Positions 38,033 through 47,299 of a DNA stretch of 64,000 bases are shown here, one piece after another. The notes beneath the pieces are model-generated. The model was not told where the DNA came from, made no database searches, and worked only from the letters and a program-made list of their open reading frames with translations. The stretch comes from Rhizobium sp. Q54 (GTDB taxonomy: Bacteria > Pseudomonadota > Alphaproteobacteria > SMXS01): assembly GCA_945907245.1 (NCBI GenBank), contig CAMDTB010000005.1:1-64000 (forward strand), in the 5' to 3' direction. How positions within the stretch are numbered: position 1 is the stretch's first letter; each line of letters begins with the position of its first letter. A program made the position numbers and the translations under genes.

Positions 38033-38911
38033 ATGTCAAGCACCGCACGCACCGAACGTACCGCAACGTACCGGTCCGCCGACGGCCTGGAGCTGTTCTA
38101 CCGCGATTTCGGCGACCCGGCGGCCAAGGGCACGCCGGTGGTCTGCCTGCCCGGCCTGACCCGCAACTCACGAGATTTCGTCAAGCTGGCGACACGGCTT
38201 TCGGCGGACCGCCGGGTGATCTGCCCGGACCTGCGCGGACGCGGCTTCTCGGCCTATGATCCGACCTACGCCAACTATGTGCCCGGCACCTATGTGAAGG
38301 ACACGCTGACCCTGCTGGGCGAGCTGGGCATCACCCGTTTCGTCTCGGTCGGCACGTCGCTGGGCGGCGTGATCACCATGGTGCTGGCGGGCATCAAGTC
38401 GGTCACCCTGGCGGGCGCCGTGCTGAACGACGTCGGTCCGATCCTCGGCCCGGGCATCGCCCGGATCGCGGGCTACACCGGCAAGGCCGCGCCGGTAAAG
38501 AACTGGGACCAGGCCGTGGAACAGGCGAAGTTCGTCTACGGTCCCGCATTGCCGGGCCTGTCCGATGCCGACTGGGACGCCTTCGCCCGGCGCGGCTACC
38601 GCGAGGACGGCGCCGTCATCCGCCTGGATTACGACCCGAAGATCGGCGACGCCATCCGCGAGCTGCCGCCGCCTGCACCGGACACCGATCCCTGGCCGCT
38701 GTTCGAGCGGCTGAAGGACGTGCCGACGGTGGTGCTGCGCGGCGCCCTCTCCGACATCCTGGAGCAGGATGTGTTCGAGGAAATGGGCCGCCGCATTCCC
38801 GACGCCCGGCTGGTGCTGGTGCCAAATCGCGGCCACGTCCCGCTGCTCGACGAGCCGGAAGTGACGCCGGCCATCGACAAGCTGCTCAAAGACGTGGACG
38901 CGAGGGCATAA
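38033..38911 (+). CDS. Alpha/beta-hydrolase
   Basis: A 292-residue alpha/beta-fold hydrolase. VVCLPGLTRNSRDF gives the oxyanion region; the nucleophile elbow is VGTSLGG with Ser as nucleophile; the catalytic His is in PNRGHVPLLDEPE; and an acid is expected in GALSDILE. CPDLRGRGFSAYDP is typical of the group. Substrate unknown, perhaps an ester or epoxide. The start at 38033 follows AGGGAGGGAG. Confidence 0.9.
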   Translation: MSSTARTERTATYRSADGLELFYRDFGDPAAKGTPVVCLPGLTRNSRDFVKLATRLSADRRVICPDLRGRGFSAYDPTYANYVPGTYVKDTLTLLGELGITRFVSVGTSLGGVITMVLAGIKSVTLAGAVLNDVGPILGPGIARIAGYTGKAAPVKNWDQAVEQAKFVYGPALPGLSDADWDAFARRGYREDGAVIRLDYDPKIGDAIRELPPPAPDTDPWPLFERLKDVPTVVLRGALSDILEQDVFEEMGRRIPDARLVLVPNRGHVPLLDEPEVTPAIDKLLKDVDARA

Positions 38912-38951
38912 CCCTCGGTGACTTCGCTACGCTCGCGAAATCACAAATGAT

Positions 38952-39476
38952 TTACCTGTAGGGCCGCTGGCCGCCCAAACGCGCGTCGCGGGCCAGCGGG
39001 CTTTCCATCTGGACGATGTCGACCTCGCGCGCATGCAGGTGCGCGCCGATATATTGCTGGAAGGTGAGCGGCACCGGCTGGCGGCCGCCGAGCTGGGCAT
39101 AGACCTCGTCGCACATGGTGTCGACGGGTCGGCCGTTCTCCTCGATCGTGCAGGGGAAGTTCACCCGCGGCTCGCGGGCGGTGATGGTCTGGCAGCGGTT
39201 GATCTGGGTCGCGAACCTGGGATCGTAGGGCGTCAGCTTCTGCTTGATCACCGTCGCGAAGGTCATCTGGCTCATGGCCAGCGCCTGGTCCATGCACATC
39301 TTCATCTTCGGCGGCAGCATCACCCAGGCTTCCTGGGCCGCCTTCTCCTTCTTGCCCTTGGCCTCGACCATGGACGGATCGTTGATGTACTGCGCCATGG
39401 CGCCGGACGCGGTGAAGGCCAGCATGATGCCGGTCACGAGCGCCATGCCACGATTGCGGATTTTCTGACCGACCAT
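38952..39476 (-). CDS. Secreted Cys-containing protein, unknown function
   Basis: A 174-residue protein with a signal peptide (GMALVTGIMLAFTASGAMA, cleavage near residue 29). The mature part has PPKMKMCMDQALAMSQMTFA, INRCQTITAREPRVNFPCTI and TMCDEVYAQLGG; the four cysteines could form two disulfides. The start at 39476 is set by GAGGGG six bases upstream, so the frame to 39497 is not used. No family is recognised. Confidence 0.7.
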   Translation of the reverse strand: MVGQKIRNRGMALVTGIMLAFTASGAMAQYINDPSMVEAKGKKEKAAQEAWVMLPPKMKMCMDQALAMSQMTFATVIKQKLTPYDPRFATQINRCQTITAREPRVNFPCTIEENGRPVDTMCDEVYAQLGGRQPVPLTFQQYIGAHLHAREVDIVQMESPLARDARLGGQRPYR

Positions 39477-39597
39477 GTTCAACCCCTCGCTGGTCATTAC
39501 GGCTGCACGATAGCAGATGGGGGCTGCAGGAAACTACGCCTTACCAATAGTGGGGAAACGTGGGATCGCTACGGCTTCGTCCACCAGCGCGTCTTCA

Positions 39598-40437
39598 TCA
39601 ATCCATCCTGAGGCCGCCGTCCACGTTCAGGGTCTGGCCGGTGACGTAGGACGCATCGGGGCTGCACAGGAACGCCACCGCCGACGCCTGTTCGGACGGC
39701 TGGCCCTGGCGGCCCATGGGGATGGCGACCCGCACGCCCTTCTTCACGTCGGTGAAGTCGCGCTGGTAGAGCTCGGCCGAGCGCTTGAAGGTGCTGTCCA
39801 TCATGTCGGTGTCGGTGGAGCCGGGGCAGACGCAGTTGACGCGGATGCCCTGCTTGGCCAGCTCGACCGCCATCTGCTGGGTCAGGCCGATCACCGCGAA
39901 CTTCGACGCGCAATAGGCGCCGTAGAGCGGCAGGCCGACGCGGCCGGCCATGGACGAGATGTTGACGATGGCGCCGCCATTGCCGGACTTCAGCATGGCT
40001 TTCGCGGCCAGCTTCGACACCAGGTAGACGCCGTTGAGATTGACGTCGACGGTCGAGTACCAGAGCTCGTCCGACATCTCGATGATCGGCGCCGCGCCCG
40101 CGTCGCTGGGCACGCCGGCATTGTTGACCACCGCGTAGACCGGGCCGAGCTGCTTCTCGGTCTCGGCGATCAGGTTCTCGACCTGGTCGCGCTTGGTGAC
40201 GTCGCACAGGATGGCGGCGGCCCTGCGGCCCATGGCGCGGATTTCCTCGGCGACGCTCTCGGCGCCCTTCCAGCCTTCCGCCTTCTCGTGGTCCGGATAG
40301 GTCGACGGGTCGCGCGGAAACGCCGACACCGCCACGTCGAAGCCGTCCTTCGCCAGACGCAGGGCGATGGCGCGCCCGAGGCCGCGCTTGCGCCCCGCGC
40401 CGGTGACGATCGCTACCTTGCCGTTGGATTCGCTCAT
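39598..40437 (-). CDS. SDR-family NAD(P)-dependent oxidoreductase
   Basis: A 279-residue classical SDR with [28 protein letters not shown], Ser in [22 protein letters not shown] and [16 protein letters not shown]; the end ([17 protein letters not shown]) is the 3-oxoacyl-ACP-reductase-like tail. Substrate unknown. The glutathione S-transferase gene lies 10 bases upstream on the same strand, so they are probably co-transcribed. Confidence 0.9.
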   Translation of the reverse strand: MSESNGKVAIVTGAGRKRGLGRAIALRLAKDGFDVAVSAFPRDPSTYPDHEKAEGWKGAESVAEEIRAMGRRAAAILCDVTKRDQVENLIAETEKQLGPVYAVVNNAGVPSDAGAAPIIEMSDELWYSTVDVNLNGVYLVSKLAAKAMLKSGNGGAIVNISSMAGRVGLPLYGAYCASKFAVIGLTQQMAVELAKQGIRVNCVCPGSTDTDMMDSTFKRSAELYQRDFTDVKKGVRVAIPMGRQGQPSEQASAVAFLCSPDASYVTGQTLNVDGGLRMD

Positions 40438-40447
40438 GTTCGTGCTC

Positions 40448-41098
40448 CTATGCGCGCGAGGCCAGCAGGGCCTTGAAGGTGGTGTCCATGTCGTCGAGGA
40501 TCGGGCCGATCAGCTGGTGCCTGCTCATGTTCATCCAGTAGGCGTCCAGCTTCGGATGGTTGCGCAGCGGGTCGTGGTCGCCGAAGAACACCATGACGTA
40601 GTGGACGAAGAACAGCACCGGCGCGACGGCGCAATCGGCGCTGCTGAGGTTGCCGCCGACGGCGAAGTCCTCGCCCTCGAGGAACCCGTCGAGCAGCGCG
40701 ACGCCGCCGCGCACCGCCGCGACGCCCGCATCGGCCACGGCATTGTCGCGGGTCGCCGGGTTGAGCTGGGGGAACAGCGGCATCATCGGCCCCATGATGT
40801 AGAAATCGCAGACCCGGTTGACCAGCCGCGCCTTCGCCCGCGCCGCGGGATCGGCCGGGCGCAGCGACGGCGATGGGACCTTGTCCTCCAGGTACTCGCA
40901 GATCACCTCGGATTCAGGCAGCACCAGGTCGCCGTCGACCAGCGCCGGCACCTTGCCGATGGGATTGATCTTGAGGAAATCCTCGGACTTGGGCCCGCCG
41001 CCCGGCGGCAGTTCCTGCTCGTAGGCGATGCCCTTGTAGGCCAGCAGCGCGCGCACGCGCGCCGTGAAGGGCGAATAGGACGGCCCGTAGAGCTTCAT
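40448..41098 (-). CDS. Glutathione S-transferase family protein
   Basis: A 216-residue protein. The thioredoxin-like domain has [20 protein letters not shown], a putative glutathione-binding segment [20 protein letters not shown], and [10 protein letters not shown]. The helical domain follows from about residue 90. It is a typical cytosolic GST, possibly for detoxification or isomerisation of an electrophile. It precedes the SDR gene. Confidence 0.9.
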   Translation of the reverse strand: MKLYGPSYSPFTARVRALLAYKGIAYEQELPPGGGPKSEDFLKINPIGKVPALVDGDLVLPESEVICEYLEDKVPSPSLRPADPAARAKARLVNRVCDFYIMGPMMPLFPQLNPATRDNAVADAGVAAVRGGVALLDGFLEGEDFAVGGNLSSADCAVAPVLFFVHYVMVFFGDHDPLRNHPKLDAYWMNMSRHQLIGPILDDMDTTFKALLASRA

Positions 41099-41196
41099 GA
41101 GGTCCCCCGTTCGAAGTCTGGGGGCAATTTGTAATGGGGTTTGGCGGAACGGGAAAGCACCCTCTCTCCCAACACCCGCCCGCCGCGCTCAGCGCG

Positions 41197-42234
41197 TCAG
41201 GCGGCGACCTCCAAAGGGGCGAGATTCTCCACGAACTGCCGTGTGCATGCCTCCCAGCTGAAGGTCTCGGCGAAGGCGAGGCAGGCTTTCGGATCGAGCC
41301 GCAGCGCGCCGGCGATCGCCGTGCCCAGATCGTCGGACAGGCAGCCGACCGCGCCGCGCGCCGTGTGATCGTCGCGGCAGGCATGCTCGCCCAGCACGTC
41401 GAGCGGGCCGGGCACTGGATAGGCCGCGACCGGCACGCCGCAGGCCAAGGCTTCCAGGATGACGAGGCCGAAGGTGTCGGTGCGGCTGGGGAACACGAAC
41501 ACGTCGCTCTGCGCGTAGTAATCCGCCAGCTCGGCGCCCTGCTTGACGCCGGTGAACACCACGTCCGGATAGGCGGCGCGCAGCTCCTCGAGCTGCGGGC
41601 CGTCGCCGACGACCACCTTGGTGCCCGGCAGGTCCAGGCTGACGAATGCCTCCAGGTTCTTCTCGACCGCGACCCGGCCCACATAGGTGTAGACCGGCCG
41701 CAGCATGTCGAGATCGGTCTTCTCGCGCGGGTGGAAGACGGTCATGTCGACGCCGCGCGAGAACAGTGCGGTGCGGCCGAAGCCCCGTTCCTCCAGCTCC
41801 TTGCGCAGGGATTCGGTCGCGGCCATCACCCGGTCCGACGGCTTGTGGAACCGCCGCAGCATGGCGTAGCCCCAGGACAGCGGGATGTGGAACCGGGCGG
41901 CGATGTATTCGGCGAACCTGGTGTGGAACGCGGTGGTGAAGCTGAGATCGGCCTTCAGGCAGATGCGCCGCGCCGTCCAGCCCAGCGGGCCTTCGGTGGC
42001 GATGTGGACGGCATCGGGCGCGAAGTCGGCGATCATCGCCCGCAGCCGCCGGCGCGGCAGCACCGCCAGCCGGATTTCCGGATAGGTCGGCATGGGCATG
42101 GTGCGGAACAGGTCCGGCGTGATCATAAGCACCTCGTGTCCGAGCTTGAGCAGCTCGGTCCTTGTGGTGTCCAGCGTGCGCACCACGCCGTTGACCTGGG
42201 GGAACCAGGCATCGCTGACGATGCAGATTTTCAT
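41197..42234 (-). CDS. Group 4-like glycosyltransferase
   Basis: A 345-residue GT-B glycosyltransferase. KICIVSDAWFPQVNGVVRTL is the N-terminal loop; KADLSFTTAFHTRFAEY, YVGRVAVEKNLEAFVSLDLP and the acid/base-type segment FPSRTDTFGLVILEALACG with its conserved Glu follow. Homologous enzymes glycosylate diacylglycerol or sugars in membrane glycolipids. It lies just downstream of the LpxH-like gene on the same strand. Confidence 0.88.
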   Translation of the reverse strand: MKICIVSDAWFPQVNGVVRTLDTTRTELLKLGHEVLMITPDLFRTMPMPTYPEIRLAVLPRRRLRAMIADFAPDAVHIATEGPLGWTARRICLKADLSFTTAFHTRFAEYIAARFHIPLSWGYAMLRRFHKPSDRVMAATESLRKELEERGFGRTALFSRGVDMTVFHPREKTDLDMLRPVYTYVGRVAVEKNLEAFVSLDLPGTKVVVGDGPQLEELRAAYPDVVFTGVKQGAELADYYAQSDVFVFPSRTDTFGLVILEALACGVPVAAYPVPGPLDVLGEHACRDDHTARGAVGCLSDDLGTAIAGALRLDPKACLAFAETFSWEACTRQFVENLAPLEVAA

Positions 42235-42280
42235 GGACGATCCTCGTGTGGAACGTGTCGGGGAAAGGGAGTTCGCGCCA

Positions 42281-43273
42281 TCAGGCGGAAACGGGCTCTG
42301 CCGGCGCCATGTCGGCCTGTACTGGCGCGGTCTTGCCGACCAGCTCGTAGCGCTCGGTCAGCTCCTGCCAGCGGATGATCTCCAGCCGGCCGTCGGCATG
42401 CTCGACCAGCGCGGTGCAGCTTTCCACCCAGTCGCCGTCGTTGCAGTAGAGGATGCCGTTGATGCGGCGCATCTCGGCGTGGTGGATGTGGCCGCAGATG
42501 ACGCCGTCGAGGCCTCGCTCGGCGCATTCGTGCGCCACGGCATCCTCGAAGCGGCTGATGAACTCGACCGCGTTCTTGACCTTGTGCTTCAGATACGCCG
42601 ACAGCGACCAGTAGGAATAGCCCAGGCGGCGGCGGATGGCGTTGACCAGCCGGTTCACCGTCAGCGCGGCTGTATAGGCGTGGTCGCCGAGGAAGGCGAG
42701 CCAGCGGGCATGCTTGACCACCGCGTCGAACGCGTCGCCGTGCAGCACCAGGAACCGGCGGCCGTCGGCCATCTGGTGGATGGCCTCGTTGGTGACCAGC
42801 ACGCCGCCGAAGAAATGGCCGGCGAAGTCGCGCAGCCCCTCGTCATGGTTGCCGGTGACATAGATCACCTCGGTGCCCTTGCGCGCCTTGCGCAGCACCT
42901 TCTGGACCACGTCGTTGTGCGCCTGGGGCCAGTACCAGCTTTTCTTCAGCCGCCAGCCGTCGACGATGTCGCCGACCAGGTAGAGCGTCTCGCATTCGCT
43001 GTATTTCAGGAAATCGAGCAGGGCCTCGGCCTGGGAGCCCTTGGTGCCGAGATGGATGTCGGAGATCCAGATGCTGCGGTAGCGGAGGTCGCCCTCTTCC
43101 AGCGGCGGCTTGGGGAGCGCCGCGACGGTGCCGCGCGCCCTGCCCCGGAACGGACCCGCTGGCGCGCGGGTGTCCCAGCCTTCGGACGAGATATCGCGCC
43201 TCGATGTTTCTGCCTGGCGGATCATAAAACCGTAATCTTTCTTGCTATGATCCCGATGGTCGCTTAATTCCAC
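42281..43273 (-). CDS. LpxH-like metallophosphoesterase (UDP-2,3-diacylglucosamine diphosphatase-type)
   Basis: A 330-residue calcineurin-like phosphoesterase. The metal motifs are SIWISDIHLGTKGSQ, LVGDIVDGWRLK, VTGNHDEGLRDF, LHGDAFDAVV and ICGHIHHAEMR. It is longer than E. coli LpxH, with extra residues at both ends, so the exact lipid is unproven. The GTG at 43273 has GGGAGGT 11 bases upstream; an ATG at 43225 would shorten it by 16 residues. It sits with a glycosyltransferase and a lipid kinase. Confidence 0.85.
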   Translation of the reverse strand: MELSDHRDHSKKDYGFMIRQAETSRRDISSEGWDTRAPAGPFRGRARGTVAALPKPPLEEGDLRYRSIWISDIHLGTKGSQAEALLDFLKYSECETLYLVGDIVDGWRLKKSWYWPQAHNDVVQKVLRKARKGTEVIYVTGNHDEGLRDFAGHFFGGVLVTNEAIHQMADGRRFLVLHGDAFDAVVKHARWLAFLGDHAYTAALTVNRLVNAIRRRLGYSYWSLSAYLKHKVKNAVEFISRFEDAVAHECAERGLDGVICGHIHHAEMRRINGILYCNDGDWVESCTALVEHADGRLEIIRWQELTERYELVGKTAPVQADMAPAEPVSA

Positions 43274-43306
43274 ATCTGCAAATTACCTCCCACCAGTTAC
43301 AATTTT

Positions 43307-44209
43307 ATGTCGAACGCAGAACAAACCGGTCACCGGCGCCGATTTCTTGTGATTCTGAACCCGATCGCCGGCCGGCGTCGGCAGGTATTCTTGCGCAAGA
43401 CCATCGAGACTTTGGAGCGGACGGGATTCATCGTGACCATCGCGGCGACGACGCGGCGGGGCGATGCCGAAGCCATGGCCCGAAGCGCCGCGGCCGGCAG
43501 CGACCCGCCCGACGCCGTCGTCGCCGCGGGCGGCGACGGCACCATCAATGAGGTGGCGAACGGCCTCGCCGGCACCGGCATGACCATGGGCATCATCCCG
43601 ATGGGCACGGCCAACGTCCTGGCCAGCGAACTGGGGATCAGCACATGGTCCGGCCCGGTGGCCCGGACGCTGATCGAGGGTGTGGCGAAGCCGATCCACA
43701 TGGGCGACATCGACGGCCGCCGCTTCCTGATGATGGCCGGCGTCGGCTATGACGCGCGGGTGACGGCGCGGATCGATCCGGCCATCAAATACCGCTGGGG
43801 CAAGGCCGCCTATGGCCTCGCCGGCCTGCTGGAATGGCTGGAGCCGCCGGCCGCGCCGTTCGAGGTGATCGTCGACGGCCGCCCGTACGAGACCGCCTGG
43901 ATGATCGCCGCCAACGGCAAGCGCTATGCGGGCCGCTACATCGTCGCGCCCATGGCCCGGCTCGACGCGCCGTCGCTGACCGTGTGCCTGATGCCCGGCG
44001 CGGGCCGCGGCGACATGTTCCGCTACCTGTCCGCCATCGGCCGCGACCGGCTGGACCGGGAGAAGGACGTGCGCTTCATCGAGGCCCGCGAGGCGCTGGT
44101 GCCCGCCGCGCCGGGCGCGCTGATCGAAATCGACGGCGACTTCCACGGTCCCGGACCGGCACGCATCGCGCTGGCGCCGGAAACCCTGAACCTGATCCAG
44201 CCGGGATAA
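43307..44209 (+). CDS. Diacylglycerol kinase-family lipid kinase (YegS-like)
   Basis: A 300-residue kinase. RFLVILNPIAGRRRQ, the nucleotide motif VVAAGGDGTINEVANGL and IIPMGTANVLASELGI are the DAGK catalytic-domain signature; the C-terminal half (GVGYDARVTARI, YIVAPMARLDAPSL) is the YegS-type domain. It probably phosphorylates diacylglycerol or a sphingoid-like lipid. It diverges from the LpxH-like gene across 33 bases and has no clear ribosome binding site. The last 24 codons are duplicated at 44702. Confidence 0.92.
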   Translation: MSNAEQTGHRRRFLVILNPIAGRRRQVFLRKTIETLERTGFIVTIAATTRRGDAEAMARSAAAGSDPPDAVVAAGGDGTINEVANGLAGTGMTMGIIPMGTANVLASELGISTWSGPVARTLIEGVAKPIHMGDIDGRRFLMMAGVGYDARVTARIDPAIKYRWGKAAYGLAGLLEWLEPPAAPFEVIVDGRPYETAWMIAANGKRYAGRYIVAPMARLDAPSLTVCLMPGAGRGDMFRYLSAIGRDRLDREKDVRFIEAREALVPAAPGALIEIDGDFHGPGPARIALAPETLNLIQPG

Positions 44210-44234
44210 TCAGCCTTCCGGCTTCGTCAGTGGG
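44134..44234. repeat. Copy 1 of a duplicated convergent gene junction
   Basis: Contains the last 24 codons and stop of the lipid kinase gene (44134-44209) followed directly by 25 bases (44210-44234) that match the 3' end of the 3-hydroxyacyl-CoA dehydrogenase gene read backwards. Copy 2 is at 44702-44820. About 70 of 77 bases in the kinase part match. Confidence 0.85.
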
Positions 44235-44701
44235 TGCATTAAGGTGATGGATGCTGGGCTATTTAGTAAACTGGCACCGTAACCCTGTAACCGTCATCGT
44301 AACCCCCGGATTTGTCTATTGGTAACTTGCCGTAAGGCCATAAGCATGAATAAAGCCAAAAAATCAATTAGTGCAGTAAAGTCTGCCTTTCACGCCTTGT
44401 TATCGCTGCTGCTTCTCTATGGTACGGTGTTGGTGTATCTCGAAATTCATGTTGGAATGAGCTATAGGGGGCTATACACATCAGAAATGAGAGTCTTGAG
44501 CGAGGGGCGTGCTTTGTTTTGGAGGGCATCATTGGTTATGCTAATGATATTTTTAATTGTTTTATTTGTAATTAGTGTAACGCGCGCATGGAGAATGGTC
44601 GTAGAAAAACGAAAGGGGAATCAGAATTTGCGCGGTAGTGAAGAGTAACTACAATTTCCAATTGCTTCAATTGCTTGGGTCAAGGTGACATGGCGTAATT
44701 G
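44235..44701. mobile_element. AT-rich insert between two copies of a gene junction
   Basis: About 470 bases of clearly lower GC than the flanks, holding one small membrane-protein gene (44346-44648) and an AT-rich leader with four GTAAC motifs. No integrase or transposase is present. The flanking junction copies are diverged, so insertion was either ancient or brought in its own flank from a relative. Confidence 0.5.
44346..44648 (+). CDS. Small two-helix membrane protein in AT-rich insert
   Basis: A 100-residue protein, MNKAKKSISAVKSAFHALLS with a lysine-rich N-terminus, one hydrophobic segment at about 15-37 and a second at about 67-88 (ALFWRASLVMLMIFLIVLFV). AAGG eight bases upstream supports 44346; a longer frame begins at 44319. 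Base use is very different from the host. No family recognised. Confidence 0.65.
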   Translation: MNKAKKSISAVKSAFHALLSLLLLYGTVLVYLEIHVGMSYRGLYTSEMRVLSEGRALFWRASLVMLMIFLIVLFVISVTRAWRMVVEKRKGNQNLRGSEE

Positions 44702-44820
44702 CGGCGGCTTCCACGGCCCCGGACCGGCCCGCATCGCGCCGGCCCCGGAAACCCTGAACCTGATCCAGCCGAGATAGTCGGCTTCAGCGAACCTCTCAGC
44801 CTTCCGGCGTGGTCAGCGGG
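44702..44820. repeat. Copy 2 of the duplicated convergent gene junction
   Basis: A pseudo-copy of the last 24 codons of the lipid kinase gene, ending in TAG (44775-44777), then 18 extra bases, then the true 3' end of the dehydrogenase gene (stop at 44796-44798). In copy 1 the two stop codons abut with no spacer. Confidence 0.85.
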
Positions 44821-46304
44821 ACGCCGAGCAGGGCGCGGCGCTTCAGCCAGGCGCTGGCGCGGTAGCGCGGGTCGCCGTAGAAGGCGTACATGGCGTCGAG
44901 GATGCCCAGCACAGTGCTGGCGCCGAGCGCGTCGCCGAACTCCAGCGGCCCCTTCGGATAGCCCAGGCCCAGGCGCACGGCGGCGTTGATGTCGTCGGGC
45001 GTGGCGATGCGCTGCTGGGCGATCTCGCAGCCCACATTGACGATGCAGGCGATGACCCGCTGGGCGATGAAGCCCGGGCTGTCATGGATCACCGTCACCG
45101 CCTCGGCCGCTTTCGCCAGCAGTGCATGGGCGCCGTCGCGGATTTCCGGCCTGGTCACCGGCGTGGTCATCAGCGTGCGGTGGGTGGCGAGGCCGAACAG
45201 GGGATCGATGGCGACGGTGTTCGCCGGATCGATGCCCAGTTCGAGCGCCGTGGTGGTCGCATCCTTGCCGATCGGCGAGATGATGCTGACGACGCCGTCG
45301 CCCGGCTCGGACGCGACCGCGACGCCGTTGGCCTTGGCCAGCGCCGTGACGATCTCCTGCACCTCGGAGGTGGCGTTGGCGACCCAGACCGCCTTGGGCA
45401 GCGTGGTCGGCGCGGGATCGCGCGGGAAGGTGCTGCGCTTGCCGTCAGCATACTCGTAGAAGCCGCGGCCGGTCTTGCGGCCGTAGAGGCCGGCGGCGAC
45501 GCGCTGCGGCGCCAGCGGATTGGGCACGTAGCGCGGCTCGTTGAAGAACTGCTGCCAGATGCTGACCATCACCGGGAACGACACGTCGAGGCCGGTCAGG
45601 TCGAGCAGTTCGAAGCAGCCCATGCGGAAGCCGCAGGCGTCGCGCAGCACGTCGTCGATCACCGGATATTCGGCGACGCCTTCCGACAGGATGCGGAAGC
45701 CCTCGGTGTAGTAGGCGCGGCCGGCATGGTTGACCAGGAAGCCGGGCGTGTCCTTGGCGCCGACCGGGCGGTGGCCCATGGCGGTCGCCAGCGCGTTGAG
45801 GCGATCGACGGCCCAGTCCTCGGTCATCAGCGCCTTCACCACCTCGACCACCTTCATCAGCGGCACCGGGTTGAAGAAGTGGAAACCGGCGACCCTGCCC
45901 GGCTTCTTGCAGGCGGCGGCGATGGCGGTGACGCTGAGCGAGGAGGTGTTGGTGGTGAGGATGCAGTCGTCCGAAACGATGGCCTCCAGGTCGGAGAACA
46001 CCTGCTTCTTGACGTCGAGGTTTTCCAGGATCGCCTCGACCACCACGGTGCAGTCGGCGAAGCCGTCGAGGCTGTCGGCCAGCTTCAGGTTGGCCTTGGC
46101 GGCGGCAGCGGCGGCCTGATCCAGCTGGCCCTTCTCGGCGGCACGGTCCAGCATCTTGCCGATGAAGCCGGCGGCCTCTTCCATGGCGGCGCGGTTCATG
46201 TCGAACAGGCGCACCGGACAGCCGGCCTGGAGGGCGATCTGGACGATGCCGCGGCCCATGGCGCCGGCGCCGAGGACTCCGACGATTTCGTTCTGCTTGC
46301 TCAC
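44796..46304 (-). CDS. 3-hydroxyacyl-CoA dehydrogenase (PaaH-like, two-domain)
   Basis: A 502-residue NAD-dependent dehydrogenase. VGVLGAGAMGRGIVQIALQA is the Rossmann loop; ILTTNTSSLSVTAIA, VAGFHFFNPVPLMKVVEVV with the catalytic His, and KDTPGFLVNHAGRAYYTEG follow. The C-terminal half repeats the dimerisation-domain pattern (HDSPGFIAQRVIACIVNVGC, GLGYPKGPLEFGDALG). The length matches PaaH/PaaC enzymes of phenylacetate degradation. GTG at 46304 follows GGGGGAA. Confidence 0.92.
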   Translation of the reverse strand: MSKQNEIVGVLGAGAMGRGIVQIALQAGCPVRLFDMNRAAMEEAAGFIGKMLDRAAEKGQLDQAAAAAAKANLKLADSLDGFADCTVVVEAILENLDVKKQVFSDLEAIVSDDCILTTNTSSLSVTAIAAACKKPGRVAGFHFFNPVPLMKVVEVVKALMTEDWAVDRLNALATAMGHRPVGAKDTPGFLVNHAGRAYYTEGFRILSEGVAEYPVIDDVLRDACGFRMGCFELLDLTGLDVSFPVMVSIWQQFFNEPRYVPNPLAPQRVAAGLYGRKTGRGFYEYADGKRSTFPRDPAPTTLPKAVWVANATSEVQEIVTALAKANGVAVASEPGDGVVSIISPIGKDATTTALELGIDPANTVAIDPLFGLATHRTLMTTPVTRPEIRDGAHALLAKAAEAVTVIHDSPGFIAQRVIACIVNVGCEIAQQRIATPDDINAAVRLGLGYPKGPLEFGDALGASTVLGILDAMYAFYGDPRYRASAWLKRRALLGVPLTTPEG

Positions 46305-46438
46305 GAGTTCCCCCGTTCTTGACTGCTCGGTAAGGTCGCGCGGTTCATAGCACAGCCCGTTCGGCGGCACCAAGCACCGAGGCTGGGATTCGACCCCGGA
46401 TGTCCGTTATGCTGGTCGTCGGAAACGGGAGAACGATC

Positions 46439-47299
46439 ATGACATTCGCTACTGACGGCCTGGTGGAGACCGACTGGCTCGCCGACCATCTCGAGGATCC
46501 GGCCCTGCGCATCTACGACTGCACCGTGTTCCTGACGCCGAATGGCGACGGCACGGTGAAGATCGAGAGCGGCAGGGCGCATTGGGAGGATGGCCACATT
46601 CCGGGCGCGGGCTTCCTCGACCTGATCTCGGACCTGTCCGACACCGGGCAGAAGCTGCGCTTCATGATGCCGCCCGCCGAAAAATTCGCGGCGTCTGTCG
46701 GCAAGGCCGGGCTGGGCGACGGCAACAGGATCGTCCTCTATTGCGCCGGGCCGCCCATGTGGGCGACGCGCGTCTGGTGGATGCTGCGCGCCTTCGGCTT
46801 CGACAACGCGGCCGTGCTGAACGGCGGCTGGAGCAAGTGGAAGCGCGACGGGCGCGAGATTTCGGTCGATCCGCCGCGCTATCCGCCGGCCACGTTCACC
46901 CCGAAGCCGCGGCCCGGCCTGTTCGTCGGCAAGGACGACGTGGCCGCCGCCATCGCCGACGGCCAGACCTGCGTGCTCAATAGCCTGTCGCGGGAGATGC
47001 ACGCCGGCAAGGTGACGACGGGCCCGCGCCCCGGCCGCATCGCCGGCAGCGTCAACCTGCCGGCCATGGACCTGCTGGGCGAGGACCTGCGCCTGCTGGA
47101 CGACGCGGTGCTGCGCGAGCGGCTGGGCGGCGTCGGCGCGGAAGGCGGCAAGCGGATCATCACCTATTGCGGCGGCGGCATCGCGGCGACCCTCACGGCG
47201 TTCGCGCTGGCCCGCCTGGGCCACGACAACGTGGCGGTCTATGACGGCTCCATGTCCGAATGGGCTGCCGATCCAGCCGCGCCGATGGAGGTGGGGTAG
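46439..47299 (+). CDS. 3-mercaptopyruvate-type sulfurtransferase (double rhodanese)
   Basis: A 286-residue protein with two rhodanese domains. The N-terminal domain has VETDWLADHLEDPALRIYDC, GHIPGAGFLDLISDL and IVLYCAGPPMWATR; the C-terminal one has INLPAMDLL-like SVNLPAMDLLG and the active-site Cys in IITYCGGGIAATL. Transfers sulfur to cyanide or thiols. The start at 46439 follows GGGAGA. A REP-like repeat starts 15 bases after the stop. Confidence 0.9.
   Translation: MTFATDGLVETDWLADHLEDPALRIYDCTVFLTPNGDGTVKIESGRAHWEDGHIPGAGFLDLISDLSDTGQKLRFMMPPAEKFAASVGKAGLGDGNRIVLYCAGPPMWATRVWWMLRAFGFDNAAVLNGGWSKWKRDGREISVDPPRYPPATFTPKPRPGLFVGKDDVAAAIADGQTCVLNSLSREMHAGKVTTGPRPGRIAGSVNLPAMDLLGEDLRLLDDAVLRERLGGVGAEGGKRIITYCGGGIAATLTAFALARLGHDNVAVYDGSMSEWAADPAAPMEVG

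Noticed and set aside
38912-38951. TTCGC-N7-GCGAA hairpin between two convergent genes
   Set aside because: Stem of five pairs and no T run; too weak to call a terminator.
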